A DNA stretch of 64,000 nucleotides from Tethya wilhelma. Its lineage: Eukaryota; Porifera; Demospongiae; Tethyida; Tethyidae. Position 1 is the stretch's first letter. Every line of letters begins with the position of its first letter. Below are positions 35,010 to 47,731 of the stretch, one piece after another. The notes under the pieces are model-generated. The model was not told the DNA's origin. It searched no databases and worked only from the letters and a program-made list of their open reading frames with translations. The position numbers and the translations under genes were made by a program. The DNA lies in the NCBI GenBank assembly GCA_964030475.1, contig CAXIPT010000005.1, positions 3,903,709 through 3,967,708 on the forward strand, in the 5' to 3' direction.

Positions 35010-38000
35010 TTATGCCACATAGGTATACACTTTCCTGAGGGTAAGATTGTGTGTGTGGATGGGGAGAGAGAATGAGTGACATGTAGTACTTGATGTCTAA
35101 CTATGTCACACCAGCTACATGTATGTCTTGCCATCATAATGAAGCAGTTGGTTCAACATACCTATCTTCTGGTGCTCTTGCTAGGTAATCTCTTTCGATC
35201 AAACTTTCAATTCTCTTCTTAATGATAACAGGGTTGGGGTTAAACCTATTTCGCAACTGCTGTACACACTGGAGAACAAACAAAGTGGTGAATAGATATA
35301 CAGTACATGAAATTTAACAGAAAGCTTACCTCTGAAACTAACAAGCTATGTGCAAGTTTCTTTCTTGCTTTCATTATTCTGACTATTGCTGCTTCAATTC
35401 TAGAGAACACTGAATCAAGGAACACACTGTACACAAGAGATGCTTCTAGCTGGGTATTTAGGGTGACCACAAACAAGCCCAGCCTACTGTATAATAACAC
35501 AGCCACAAAATAGAGCAACTAAACTAAATTGTGTAAATATCAGTGTAGTGATGAGGATACTCATGTTTTCTGTCATCGTCAATCTTTTGTTTTGTTTCTT
35601 TTCTCTCCGGGTCTGTTTCCCCTCTGGCCGACACTCCCTGGATCTTGACTCGATGGAATTTTGATGTAAACTGATCATTCACAGCAAACTGATCTGTAGA
35701 TACTGAACAAGGATGGAAGGAGGCAGTCACGTAGAATGAACAACACAAAATGGTAGAATACACCCGTCTAGCTACATGTAGGTCTCTTACAAAACAGGGG
35801 GAGGATTAAAACACGCTTGTGTTTGTAGATTAACAACAACTTTTTACTAAATTTGGGAAAAGAAGGAGAGCTCCCTCCCTTTCTGCTGCAGAACCCTGAT
35901 CATGATTAACACCACAAGTGCTTGGAAAGGGTAGATGTAAACCATTACTAAGTATATGTCTTACTGAAGTCTCTTGAGCTGGCATCCGTTCTCTTGTTTC
36001 TCCAGATGAGGACTCTCTGTTGGGCCTTACCCAGAGCTAAAGATTGGATGGCTCGAACCAACTCCTTGTGTGTGATTTGTGTCTCCTGTTGTAACTCCTG
36101 AGGGAAAACAAATCACCCAATGCTCAATCCAACACACACACAGTGTACATGGTGACAGGAGGACCACTCACACCAACCCACCTGGAATGATAAAGTTGTT
36201 CTTTTGTTGAAAAGCAGTAGCACTGCCATTTGATGTGTTGATACTTGGATTATGTGCTTCTTGATAGTGGGGCCTAAGGACGCTGTTGAGTCATCCTTCT
36301 ATGGTGTTCACATGTGTCATGAGGGCAGGGGGTGAATAACACAGCCATGAGAATATTAGAACAGCATACCTTTGCTTGAGGATAAAATATGGCATGTAAT
36401 TCTGCTGATCCCTGCAAAAACAAGACAGATATTCAAGAAAGTAGACAATCAGTTTTGAAAAACCTCCCATGTGATGGGCTGCAGATACTTAAGATAGAAG
36501 CCTACCATGTGAGTCTGTAGTGTGAGCTGCCTCCCACTGTGTTGTGCAAGGTAGAATCTCTTGAAGACATCAAACGCCTTCTGTGCTACTGAGGGTATGA
36601 CACAAGGAGCTGATGTTGACTGAGTGGGCCAATAGCCCATTGTCAACACACGCACACTCAGGTCAACCCCATCCAACCCCATCTGAGGGTGGAGAGAGAG
36701 AGAGAGCATACCAATGAGATACTAGGCCAGGCAATAAAAATGCATGTGCTTAGGAAAAGGAATATTTTAAACATGGAAGGATATGGTGCATAATGTTCAC
36801 GGAACTCACTGAGCTTGTTTGTAGATGTTCCTTAAATTTGTCCATAGTTGAATTGGAGAGTGAAATGTCCTTGAACATTCCCTCCAACTTGCTGGTAAAC
36901 TGACAGCCACACTCCGTCTGTGAGAAACAAATCATACCATACATGATACATGGATCGTAGACTGTCATCAAAATTGCAAACACAAAGAAACAAGGACTCA
37001 CTTTAAGTTTTGATATCATGCTCTTCTCAAAGTCATCAGAGACTGACTTGTTGAGGAGTAATCTCTTAGCCAGGTGTTGCTTGTAGTAGCGTTCAAAGAC
37101 ATCCTTGTCTTGAAGGAAACGGAACAACAAGATGGTCTTGTCCAAGATCGTCTCCACCTCTTGTTCTGAGTGCTACACACACAGACAGAGAGAGATAGAA
37201 ATGGCATATTGTATAAGTTAAATTCAGAATATAACATCTATGTAGAGGATGTGTACAAAAAAAACAATGATGCAAGTGAATTACAGGGTATGAGTGGGTG
37301 TACATGAACACAGCTGGTATGACTCACCCCTTTCACTCCTTTCTTGAGCATCTCATCAATGAACAGTGAGAGGTACTCAGGGGACTTCTCATTGAGATTC
37401 ACAAAGAACTCAAAATCCTTTAGCAAAGACAAAAACACAACACATTAGCACAAACATTCACATCAGATAAAACAATGCACACAAATAATCATTTAATACC
37501 TACATACAAGTCTGACTCACTGATTGTATAGCGTGTTTGAAGATCTGAGCACTACTGAAGGATCTCTCTAGGAACATCATGTACTGATCGTGCACATCCA
37601 GCAGGCTCTGGACGTACGTGGTGGCGTTCCTCCCTGGAGCCTCCGACCCTGGCTCCTCAGTGACTATGTTGCGACCTGTCTCTCTTAGATGACTGCTGAG
37701 ACACTTGACGATACAAGCTAGACCTCCTTCAACACGTACAAACAGTTTATACATGCACGCCAGATCTGAGTGTGGGGATTGTGGGTGTATAGGTGTATGG
37801 ATATAAAGAATACAGGATGTATAATGCTTAATAGTACCTTCTGTTTTGCTTGTCTTTAGCATGTGTACAACACCAGAGTTTTCCATCTGGACAAAGAGAA
37901 ACAGACATAACATACAGTGATCGCTATAGGTAATGATGACCTGTAAGTCAGAGTGTATTACCTCGACTATAGTCTGCATGTGCTGCTTGATCAATTCATC

Positions 38001-40228
38001 TTCAACAACCTGCAATGAATCAAGTGCAGTGGTCATGTGATATCTTCAATCATGCCAAGCCGTTCAAAGGAGTGATGTAATGCTCTAGCTGGTAGTGACC
38101 AACCTTAGTGATCCTGCTCTCAGTGCTGGGGTCTAGGTAGTGCCGCGCTCTCTCTGCCTCTTCTGCTATTCTTGATTCAACCTGCAATGACATCCACTTC
38201 ACCTCACTAGTGATACTACACACAATAGCAATTACCTTTCTAATGTACACAGAGGCACTGTTGTTCTCGAGAAACTTCTGACTTTCAATCTGTTAAGAGG
38301 AAGTGGTCCAACATCAACTCAAACGGACAAACACTCATGAACCATGTGTGACTCACTCGGTAGAACTCTCTGGACTCATTCAAGAGTGGTTTCTCAAAGT
38401 CCTCCTCGTACACCTCTCTACTGCCAATACCCAGAGCCATCAGCATCTTACAGGTGTTCTTCACAGCCCCTCTGGAAGACAACAGAGATAGAGTATGTGC
38501 AATAGTGTACCATAGCAACAAGCAAGCTTCAAGCAGGTAGACTGTAAATATTGCAAATGCACACGTGTCTGTATGCATATACAATAGCAACTGTAGCTGA
38601 CTAAGGGTAGTCAGATATCTGATACAACTGAGGTGCACTCTGTTCAAGGAGGTACCCCTCTAGCTGTGTGAGTGGCTCACCTGTCCACTATCTCCCCTCT
38701 TCTCTCCTGGGCCACCATGGCCAGGAGGGTGGTCCTCAGGTGCTCTCTGATCAGAGGATGATGGAGCACCTCATCGCGATACAACAACAGACCCAGGTCG
38801 TACACATTGACGGCCTCATTCTGGTTCACATAGACCCGATCCTGAGGGGAGGGAGCAGACACATGGAATAGCATGGTCAATGAGGCGTGCAGGAGCACTA
38901 ATTGAACATTAGCAGATCAACAACTTTCATGTTTCGAATAAATTTTAGTGACTGCATACTTGCATAAAGCACCTATGAGCACACAGTAGTAACAGTAACT
39001 GACTTGAGCTGGTGAAATATAGTAAGAGCATGAGACAGAGGTGCCTTTGAAGTTGAACTACAGAGTGGAATGTCTGTGCTGGCCATGGTCAAATGGAAAA
39101 CCTAAGTCCTTTAAGTCTTGCATATTCATAGTTGACACTTGTAAACATGATGAAACTTGAACAGCCGGCTACACTTTAGTCTTATTGTACTTATTGAAGC
39201 CACTTGATTGGTCAAGGAGGTAGGACACACTTGACCTTTGAGAAATCAGGTCGCTAATTAGACATACAAGCAGTGAGAAGGTTTGTAGAGCCAGGAAGAT
39301 TTTCATTGTATGCACAAGGTTGTTGTCAATGGTCAGAGTCACCAATGTGTGCCCTTTGATCTAGCTAGTGCAGCCCATCCATTGCTTGCTAGAATATAGA
39401 GTGGCCCATAAAACAAAACAATAGAGAGAAATTGGATCCCTTCCAAAAACGGTGCTCAATTCAACAATACTAAAAAAAGCACTATCTATGTAAAAAAAAA
39501 TTTAAAAAAAACAACACAAAAAAGCTATGTGTAGTGTTATCTGGCCTGACATAGCTCGAGGTGCATACAAGGATGGTGGGAGAGTAATAGTTAGAGACTG
39601 GTGAGACTATCATATCACTTACCATGCACATGAGGACGTCCCTAATCATTACCATGGCTGTTTGATGATCGGTCCAAGCCACGTTCAACACCTCAAGGAA
39701 GTTACCATGCAACGAGGCAAGCACATCTTCACGGACCTGAGAGTGACATCACACACACACACACACACACACACAAGTGAATGTTCAAGGAGGACAGCAT
39801 GAATCAGCTTGCAATAATACTAGTAAACAACTGATAAAAGCTAGGAACGAGGGTAATGCCTAATGACTATGCAATACTAGAGAGATGGTGACTGCCTCAG
39901 ACCTATAACCCACTGTGTACACTTGCCCCTTCTACAGCTTACACCACAACCTTACTACCAGTTACATTCTAAGGATCAGTATGAGAGGGATGAGCACAGA
40001 GGAACACACCACTGCCAAGAGCAACTACCCATTGCACAATCATCAACCTCTCACTGCAGGTGTACCAGTACCTTCAAGCTTCTGAGGTATGGTGTTTAAA
40101 TCTCTCACTAGTGAGCTTACCGATAGAGCTCCTCAAAGCTGAGTCCACTGTTGTTCTTCTTTTGGATCTCTCTGATGGCATTTCTCAGCAACCGCAAGAT
40201 ATCGTCAACATACTTGGGATCCATCATT

Positions 40229-40291
<63 letters not shown>

Positions 40292-41111
40292 TGTGTGTGT
40301 GTGTGTGAGTGTATGAGTGTGTGAGTGCATAGCTTGTCTACATAAGGTTACCAATACACATGAACATATAACTATTATCCTAACCAGCACACAGCTATAC
40401 CCAAGCCCTAGACACATGTTACTGTATGCAGTCTCCATTGAGCGTTGAAATGATCTAAGATACAAGCATGTCCCACATTGGCATCAGTCTACCACACACT
40501 CTCACTAGGTACACATACAAGAACAGTCCAGCATACTAAAGTTGACAATCAAAAGAAGAAGCTTGGATGACACACAGCTTCATACCATTGTATTGTTCTG
40601 CCCTAGAAATCTATTAGTCTAAACTACATGTACACAATATCAAAGTACCACTGAAACAGCTTCCAGCTACAAGCACACACATACTTGATTAGCAAACGTG
40701 AAGAAGTTGAAGGCAGCCTGAATAACAGTCATACTGTACGCTATGGTTGATGTACTGAGGTATATCAACAAACAACAGTGCTACATCCAAATCAACTGTA
40801 TAGAGTAGACATATACTTTGTACAAGCTCATAATTATATATCTCCTGCTAATGAGCGCTGGGGTCAGTTCTATTAGTACAGCTAGAGATCCAAACTACTG
40901 AGGCACTTAATAGCACAAATTTAATACCCAAATCAATAAACACTCAATTTTTCCCTTCCACATATCATACACTCAACCCTAAACAGTGTTTGTATCTCAG
41001 GAGTCACATAATTTATACAAAATAGTCACATTGTTCAAAATAAGAACTCACAGGGAATGCTCGTATTCGCATCTTTCCCTCCTTCTTTTGAGGTCCTGCT
41101 GTTGTACTCAT
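35010..41111 (-). CDS. CUL3: Cullin-3, ubiquitin-ligase scaffold (one expected exon not found)
   Basis: Twenty-one exons from the ATG at 41111 to the TAA at 35010: 41052-41111, 40121-40230, 39623-39736, 38681-38841, 38357-38471, 38236-38289, 38104-38181, 37962-38009, 37838-37886, 37521-37765, 37328-37417, 37002-37172, 36810-36917, 36506-36682, 36370-36411, 36182-36298, 35965-36097, 35561-35693, 35330-35399, 35162-35268, 35010-35034. Diagnostic features are MRIRAFP at the N-terminus, [18 protein letters not shown] in the cullin homology region, [11 protein letters not shown] (neddylation-site Lys) and the CUL3-type end [13 protein letters not shown]3 bridges BTB adaptors and RBX1. Exon 2 ends in phase 2 and exon 3 starts in phase 0, and about 26 residues found in other CUL3 proteins are missing between them. 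With that exon the protein would be about 761 residues, the normal size. Confidence 0.95.
39753..39774. repeat. (CA)n microsatellite
   Basis: A short CA run in a CUL3 intron. Confidence 0.85.
40231..40322. repeat. (GT)n microsatellite adjoining a CUL3 splice acceptor
   Basis: A long, slightly interrupted GT run (CA on the coding strand) abuts the acceptor of CUL3 exon 2 at 40230/40231. It replaces the usual polypyrimidine tract, so its length may influence splicing. Confidence 0.9.
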
Positions 41112-41406
41112 CGTGTCTGCTCCACACTCACACTCTCTGGCTGGCAGATACCTTCTGGAATTGGTCAAACTTCAAAGTGTAGTACAATACTCACTCAAGT
41201 AACTTTAGAAATTGACCAGTAGCTTTTCTTCTTCTCAAGATGAATTGTTCCTCCTTATTGTATCAGCAGTCGCCCTTATAACGCCAACATGGCGGTGAAA
41301 CGGAGAAGAAATCGTCAAAAACTTCGATAAAGAACCACTTGCCCTTGTAACATCAGCTCACGTGCGGATGTGCTTATGTTCTAATTAATGCGCACCAGCC
41401 GTTTGA
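41112..41406. promoter_or_regulatory. Bidirectional promoter between CUL3 and TAF9
   Basis: This 295-bp gap separates two divergent start codons. It contains CAACATGGCGG at about 41285-41295, which fits the YY1-type core AANATGGCGG. A second ATGGCGG overlaps the alternative TAF9 start at 41416. No TATA box was seen. The shared promoter is inferred from geometry; the YY1 reading rests on the known consensus. Confidence 0.6.
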
Positions 41407-42598
41407 ATGCCTGAAATGGCGGACTCTACAAATACAAGTGGCCCCAGAGATGCCGCTGTTATGGAAGCTATATTGAAAGAGATGGGGGTTGAAGATTATG
41501 ATCCAAACGTTATACATCAGATGTTGGAATTTAGTTACAGTGAGTTTGAAACTTGTTCTGTGGCTGTGTTGTCCCACATCTACATGTACATGTCCAAGCA
41601 CATATTTATCATAATCTTCTTTGCTCAAATTGTCGTAGGATATGTAACAAACGTACTGGAAGATGCCCGTGTGTATTCTGAGCATGCTCAAAAGAAGGAG
41701 CTAGATGTATCGGATGTAAAGCTGGCAGTGAAAATGAGAATGGACCATTCCTTTACCACTCCACCACCAAGAGATGTCAGTTCTCTTGTAGTTATACTGA
41801 ATGTTTTATGGCATCAAGTCTTCATGATATGTTGTGTTGTGATGCTACATGGTGTAATGAATTTCCATTCTACGCTTTTCTTCATACACTCCAGTTTTTG
41901 GTTGAGACAGCTAGAGAGAAGAACTCCACTCCTCTCCCTCTTATCCCTGAGAAGTTTGGTCCCCGACTCCCACCTGAGAGATACTGCCTCACAGCTAACA
42001 ACTACAAAGTCAAGGAACGGCCCAAACCAGTGAGTTGCTGTTGGAAATAGTGTGCCTAACTGGTATGAGAACTTTTGTGTAACCATGAAAATAATATAAA
42101 GTCTCCCTGCTATAGTATCCAGTAGATTTGCCCCACAGATCCATAACTTTAGTCTACTCATAATCACCTTCTTCTTTTCTATAGCTAGTATCTAAAGTGT
42201 GTTCACCAGCAGTTGTAATTGTGTTCTTGTAGGCTCCAGTGAACAAGCCTCAAGTCACCCTCTCAGCTACCTTCAGACTACCACTGAGCACCACCAAGCA
42301 ACAATCATCCACCACAGCTCTTCGTAGCCAGCTCACCAGTCCTCTTGTTTTATCCACAGGTATTGGGATATCATCGACCAGCAGTAAAACACCTACCACT
42401 ATCAAGTTAACTGGAAATCAAGCGTTGAATTTAGCCTCTCAGTTGCAGCAACAGAGCTCATCACAGCAGAGCATGCCGACACTCACTCCACTAGGGACTG
42501 CAGCCTCATTGGGACAACTAGCAAACAATCCTAATACTAGCAGCAACAATAATATTCGTAGCAGTAGTCCAGTTTTGAATATGCCAAAGCTAAAATAA
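41407..42598 (+). CDS. TAF9: TAF9, TFIID/SAGA histone-fold subunit, 256 residues
   Basis: Four in-frame exons: 41407-41539, 41639-41775, 41895-42029, 42233-42598. Residues about 15-80 form the histone fold ([47 protein letters not shown]). It is followed by the TAF9 hallmarks [31 protein letters not shown] and LTANNYK. TAF9 pairs with TAF6 in TFIID and SAGA to start RNA polymerase II transcription. The C-terminal third is Ser/Thr/Gln-rich low-complexity sequence, and the acidic tail of vertebrate TAF9 is absent. A start at the second ATG (41416) is equally possible. The gene is divergent from CUL3 and followed closely by CCDC40. Confidence 0.93.
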
Positions 42599-42774
42599 AA
42601 TTTGACTATAATATTAATTTTTGTACTTGATCTAGACGCGCGTATGTTAAAGTCTATTACGCGCATGCCGATTCGCGTTCAAAAATTTAACCTCTTTACT
42701 TCTTCGGTTGCTATGGTAATCAGACTTCAAACAAGGTACTGAAAAGTAGCTGTCTTTGATCTTCTCTGTGAACC

Positions 42775-43729
42775 ATGAGTACCGAGAGCTTAGGCCCCGA
42801 GGGGAACGGTATGACTATGTTCATTTCACTTTATCTTGTCTGCATATTATCTTGCATTCTTCATGACTGCAGACACACAAGATATCTTACCTGAAATCCC
42901 AGAAGAAAATGTTGAAGGAGATGAGCAAGGTATAGAGTCTTTGCAATATTATTGTGATATTAAAATATAATGACTTTACCAATGGTTGGTTTTAAATGAG
43001 CAGTTGGAGTGGAGGCAGATGACCCTGAGGCTGACATTGGCTCTCAGGGAATGGAGGACTTCAACGCTGAAGAAGATGAGGAGGAAGAAGAGGGTGATGA
43101 AAATGAACTAGTGGTGCTGGATCCTAGTCATGTGAGTTGCAGCTTATATAGAGACCTATATGCAGTTATAGCCGTGTGTTTGTGAATGAATTGCTATTGT
43201 AGTAAGCATATATGTGTATATTTATCATGACACAGCATATGTTGGTTTGTTTGTACAGCCTTTGATGCAACGAGTCCAAGCTGCACTTAAAGATCAATTG
43301 ACCAGACAAAGCGAGAAGTTGGAAATTGAGCTCAGAGAAAAGGTACACATTCACATGCAGTAGACAGCTAGGTGTATCTCATGTCTTGTGTGTATGTTAG
43401 AGTACACAAAACAACTAAATGAGAACAAATGTCATGCAACTCTTCTCTTCTTCTAAGGTGGAGACACTGAAGAGCTTGCAGACTGAAAGAGAGAACCTTG
43501 GTATTGAACTGTATGGTGTTCAGCAACAGTTGGCCAGGCAGCAAATGCTGTTGGAACAGGAGCTAGACAGCCACTCCGCTATGAACCAACTGAGACTTCA
43601 GAAGGAAGGTGTCCTCTCTGATGTGAGAGAGCTCTATTGTAAGATGAAAGAACAGATCAAGGAAGAAAGGAAACAGAGTAAGATGCTGTGAACCGACTCA
43701 CCTCACCCTTCANCTCTCTCTCACACACA

Positions 43730-43776
<47 letters not shown>

Positions 43777-46700
43777 TCACACACACACACACACACACAC
43801 ACACAACTGCTTCTCTTGTTTAGCTTTGGATCTCCGCAGTGATGTTGAGAGTGTCACAGCTCGTCTGCGCTATCTTGATGAAGCCCATCATACCGTCAAG
43901 GGGGACATAGCTCTAACAAAAAGAGCCACTGAAAAAGCTTCTGTGGATGTGACTAAAGCACAAGAAGATAAACTAAAACAAGTGGGCTTAATTTATAACC
44001 AAGAATACTCTTGCCATAACATTATTACTACGATTATTTTTATGATCTAGGATCTCTACCTGGATAGACTGACCTCTCAAGTGCATACTTTGGATGAGGA
44101 TATAGCATTGCATGATGCACTGTGTAGTGCACAAGCCCAAGAGACAAGAGCATTGAAGGAAGCTCTCTCAGATGCCTCCATGGAACTAGAGGTATTAAAG
44201 ATGTTAACTAGCTTTTTTCCCTGGCTCTCTGCATACCTTACATGTAATGAAAGGTATGTGTTAAAGGTATTTGTTGGGAGCCTGGGAATGAGGCTAACGT
44301 TTAACCATATCATGTTTGAAGTATGTACATGTAAAAATATTGTATGCATGTTCAATATTTATAGACTGTTCTATTGGAGAAGAAGAACTTGCTCCAACAG
44401 TGGAACAACACTCTGATTGGAATGAGGAGGAGAGATGAAGCTTATGCTGCTATGCTGACAGCTGTGAAGTAAGTCCAAGAGAACCTAATACACTACTATC
44501 AGTTATACAGGCATACCATGATAGTGCCCATACCCATGTACCAGATATTTTTAAGTTGATTTTCCATAACTATGGGCCATATCAATTTGTAGCACTCAAC
44601 GTCAACAAGTGCAGAGTCTACAGACAGAGATTGAGAACTACAAGAAGAGCATCACTAAGGAGCAAGAGAAGAATGAGGAGGTGACCATGATGCTGAACAA
44701 GGTGCAGGCAGACATCAACCACGTCAAGAAGCTGATCGAGTTGTCTGCTGTCAAGAGAGAAGAGTTGAAAATCGAGTACATGACCTACACCAGAACTCTA
44801 CAGGAGACAGAACAGTCACTAGCCAAGGCCACCACAGTAAGAGCTGGTGTAGGCTTAGCTATATTCGTATGGAGAGATATATTATCATTAAAGCTTTGTG
44901 TTTTACGTTCTTTTCTTAGGACTGCACTCTTAAGGTGAATGAGCTGGGTGCCATCAGGACTCAGACTGAGAGAGAGGCTCTGGAGAAACGTAAGCTAGAG
45001 GACAGTGTCATGGAGAAGATGATGCAGAGGCTCACCATGGATAAGGCTACTCAGTACACTAGGAAGTCAGTTGAGAAGGCCAGAAGGAGAACCGAGGAAC
45101 TGGTAAGAATCAGTCTCTCAAACTGTATTCACTTTAAGTGAGCACATTACTGCTAAGACTACTTTTCTATCAGACTTGTACATGTATATAATACTTCATG
45201 AAATCATTTGAGATCTAGCTGGGATTCGAACTCCGCTCGAATGCATGCTCTTACCACTGAGCTCATGTAATTGTTTATTGTTTTTACTGCTACCTGTAGG
45301 ATATCATGGTGGCCAATGTTGACAATGAGATAGCTCAAGCTCTCCTGCAAGTAGCTGATGTGTCCTCTCGCTTGAAGAGGACCCAGCAGATGGTGGATGA
45401 ACAGAATGCAGCCATTCACCAAGAGAATGACCTCATTTCAAAATCAGAGGGTGAAATCACACGAAACAATGCCTTGGTTGAGAGGAAACAGACACAAATT
45501 GACCAACTCAACAAGAAGATTGGCCAGAAGCTATCTAACATGGATGGGGTCAGTTACTGTGTGTATAATGTAGCAAACACATCATTGTTAAAATTTGTGT
45601 TTTCTGTCAGGGAGAAGATCTTGGGCCATTGGAGCTAAAAATAGAAGGCCTACAGAAGCACATTCTTGACAGTGTAGACCAGTGCTCAAAGATGCAGCAG
45701 TTTTGGTTGAGGCAACAGAATGAGTTGGTGAGGAAGACCAGGGCTTCTGATGAACAGGCTCACTCAGTGGACTCTCTTAAGAAACAGCTGCTCATTCTGG
45801 ACCAAAAGAAACTTCGAACAGATGGTACGTTAATGGAAAGAAACTTATATTGAATGATAGAAGATAGTAGAGTCATACGTGTTATAGTACCACTGAAAGT
45901 TGCATTGTGATATATAGACTAACTGATAGCAGTGTCTCACACATGGTTTGCATTGCCATCCTCTCTGTAAAGAGCATATTTCTAGTTGTTACCCTGAAAA
46001 ATAGTCTCTATGAGGAATTAAGATTGATTGCAATATTATTGTCTTTGTGTCTGATAGCTCTGTTGTCTCGTGAAGAAAGGGAGCACTTGCAAGTGGAGCA
46101 CAACATTGCCACTCTTCAGAAGGACATGGTGAGGCTGAGCACTCTCATCACTGAGAAGAGAGGAGAGCAGGAGAAACTAGAACAGGGAAACATACTCACT
46201 GAAAATGACTTCATCCATGCTCTCAAGGTTAGCAGGGATGATCCTATTGAGAAGTGACATGATCGAATCTTATCTCCTCAGGAAGCTGAGCTAGAGTCCA
46301 TCCAGCTTCAAACCACTGTGGAGCAGCTTGGAGAAGAAAAGGACAGGCTTCTCAACAGCTTGATAGAAGCTGAGTAAGTTACGAGTCAATCGCTACTTTT
46401 GTATGTGTGTGGAATTTACTAAGCTTTGTGTCATTCCACAGACAGCAGATCATGTTGTGGGAGAAGAAGATTCAAATAGCTCGTGAGATGAAAGAGGCCG
46501 TTGACTCTGATGTCGGCCAGGCAGAAATTAGAGCCATGAAAGCTGAGATACACAGAATGCAGGTACCACCTCTGATGTTACGTGCTCACATAATATACCA
46601 TCTTAATATTTTGATACCAACTCTACACCTCTCCTCAGGTTCGTCATGATCAGCTGATGAGACAACAAGAGAAAATGATCCAAGACATGGAGAAATCAGT

Positions 46701-47482
46701 TTACAGAAGAGAGGCTATAATACTGAGGTACATCATCTCACATGAAGAGTACACTCAGCACACTGTGGTGAAGAGCATGTTTAGTTTGTATCTTGACATT
46801 CTACCCTCTAGAGGTGAAGCTCAGGCCAAGTCTGGTAAGAAGGAACAGACTCAGGGCCACTTGAAGAAGAAAATCACAGATGTTCAACGACAGATTAAAC
46901 ACACAGCAAAGGATACTCAGAGGTACTAGATAGTTGTAGCACACATTAGCACATGTTGTTCTAGTTCACTATGCATGCTATTTTCTATCAGATGTGACGA
47001 ACGTCTTCGCGAGTTGCAGTCATCTCAACAAGCCATCTCCATGGAGCTGGAGGGCAAGCAAGCTCACTGTCAAGAGCTGCGTGTCTCTCTGGAGGAGCTA
47101 CTACCTCAGGTAGAACAGGTGGAAGAAGCCAAGAAACAGGTAATGAAGACGAGCTATTTGAAGTGAACTCTAATAATTTATCTACACTTGACCATGTTTC
47201 CTCATGCAGGGGTTAGCTGATCTACTTTCTAGCCAAGCCAAAGTGAAGTACCTCAACGCTGCTAGAGAAGGCAAATACAAACTGCTCAACAAGTCCCAAA
47301 GAGAGCGAGCTGCTGAACGACAGAGACAAGAAGAGAAGCTCCAGTCCCTTCAGGCCATTGTGGAGAGGCTGGAGGAGGAGTTCCCAGGATGTAGGGAGCA
47401 GCTGAGGAACATCTCACTCTCCCTCAAGACTCGACTAATGGACACCTTGGTCAAACCAATGAAAGAAGTTGAGGTGGCATAA
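42775..47482 (+). CDS. CCDC40: CCDC40, ciliary axoneme coiled-coil (96-nm ruler) protein, about 939 residues
   Basis: Nineteen exons in one frame: 42775-42808, 42873-42929, 43004-43131, 43259-43342, 43458-43677, 43824-43981, 44051-44191, 44365-44468, 44593-44836, 44920-45102, 45300-45548, 45611-45824, 46058-46227, 46282-46373, 46442-46562, 46639-46727, 46812-46922, 46992-47139, 47210-47482. After an acidic N-terminus (about 75 residues) the protein is almost wholly coiled coil. CCDC40-specific blocks are [40 protein letters not shown] and [16 protein letters not shown]. With CCDC39 it sets the repeat length for radial spokes and inner dynein arms on doublet microtubules, so this animal has motile cilia. 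An N at 43713 lies in an intronic CA repeat and does not affect coding. Confidence 0.93.
43713..43713. other. Single N, probable join in a microsatellite
   Basis: It lies in a CCDC40 intron next to a long CA run (about 43722-43804), where assemblies often break. Exons on both sides belong to the same gene, so this join is correct in order and orientation. Confidence 0.7.
43722..43804. repeat. (CA)n microsatellite, interrupted
   Basis: A CA run in a CCDC40 intron, interrupted near 43774. Confidence 0.9.
45212..45265 (-). repeat. tRNA-derived fragment (A-box and B-box like), probable SINE relic
   Basis: On the minus strand GAGCTCAGTGGTAAGAGC resembles a tRNA D-arm and A box, and AGTTCGAATCCCAGCT resembles a T-arm and B box. 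They lie about 33 nt apart instead of the roughly 44 of a complete tRNA, and no matching acceptor stem is visible. It is therefore a decayed tRNA or a SINE head in a CCDC40 intron, not a working tRNA gene. Confidence 0.6.
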
Positions 47483-47731
47483 CATGTAGAACCAATAGGC
47501 ACTCTGACACAAACACTACATCTGCTATCAAATAATCCACACACAGTTGAACGTAAAAAATTATTATTCCCTGTAAAGTAGATACACATTTAAAATAACA
47601 ATGGATCAAGCCAAAATTGTCTATAATTTACATGACATTTTATATCCCTATATTAATTCTGACTGTAAATAAACTATAGCTGCATGTATGTTATCATAAA
47701 TAAAAAAAGAAACACACCCAAGCTAGTCTCT
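47483..47731. terminator. Convergent 3' ends of CCDC40 and PPP6C
   Basis: This 249-bp spacer lies between two convergent stop codons. AATAAA words occur on the plus strand near 47668 and 47699, the first suitable as the CCDC40 poly(A) signal. Confidence 0.45.

Noticed and set aside
45212..45265. Functional tRNA gene
   Set aside because: The A-box to B-box spacing is about 11 nt too short and no acceptor stem pairs. It is treated as a relic.
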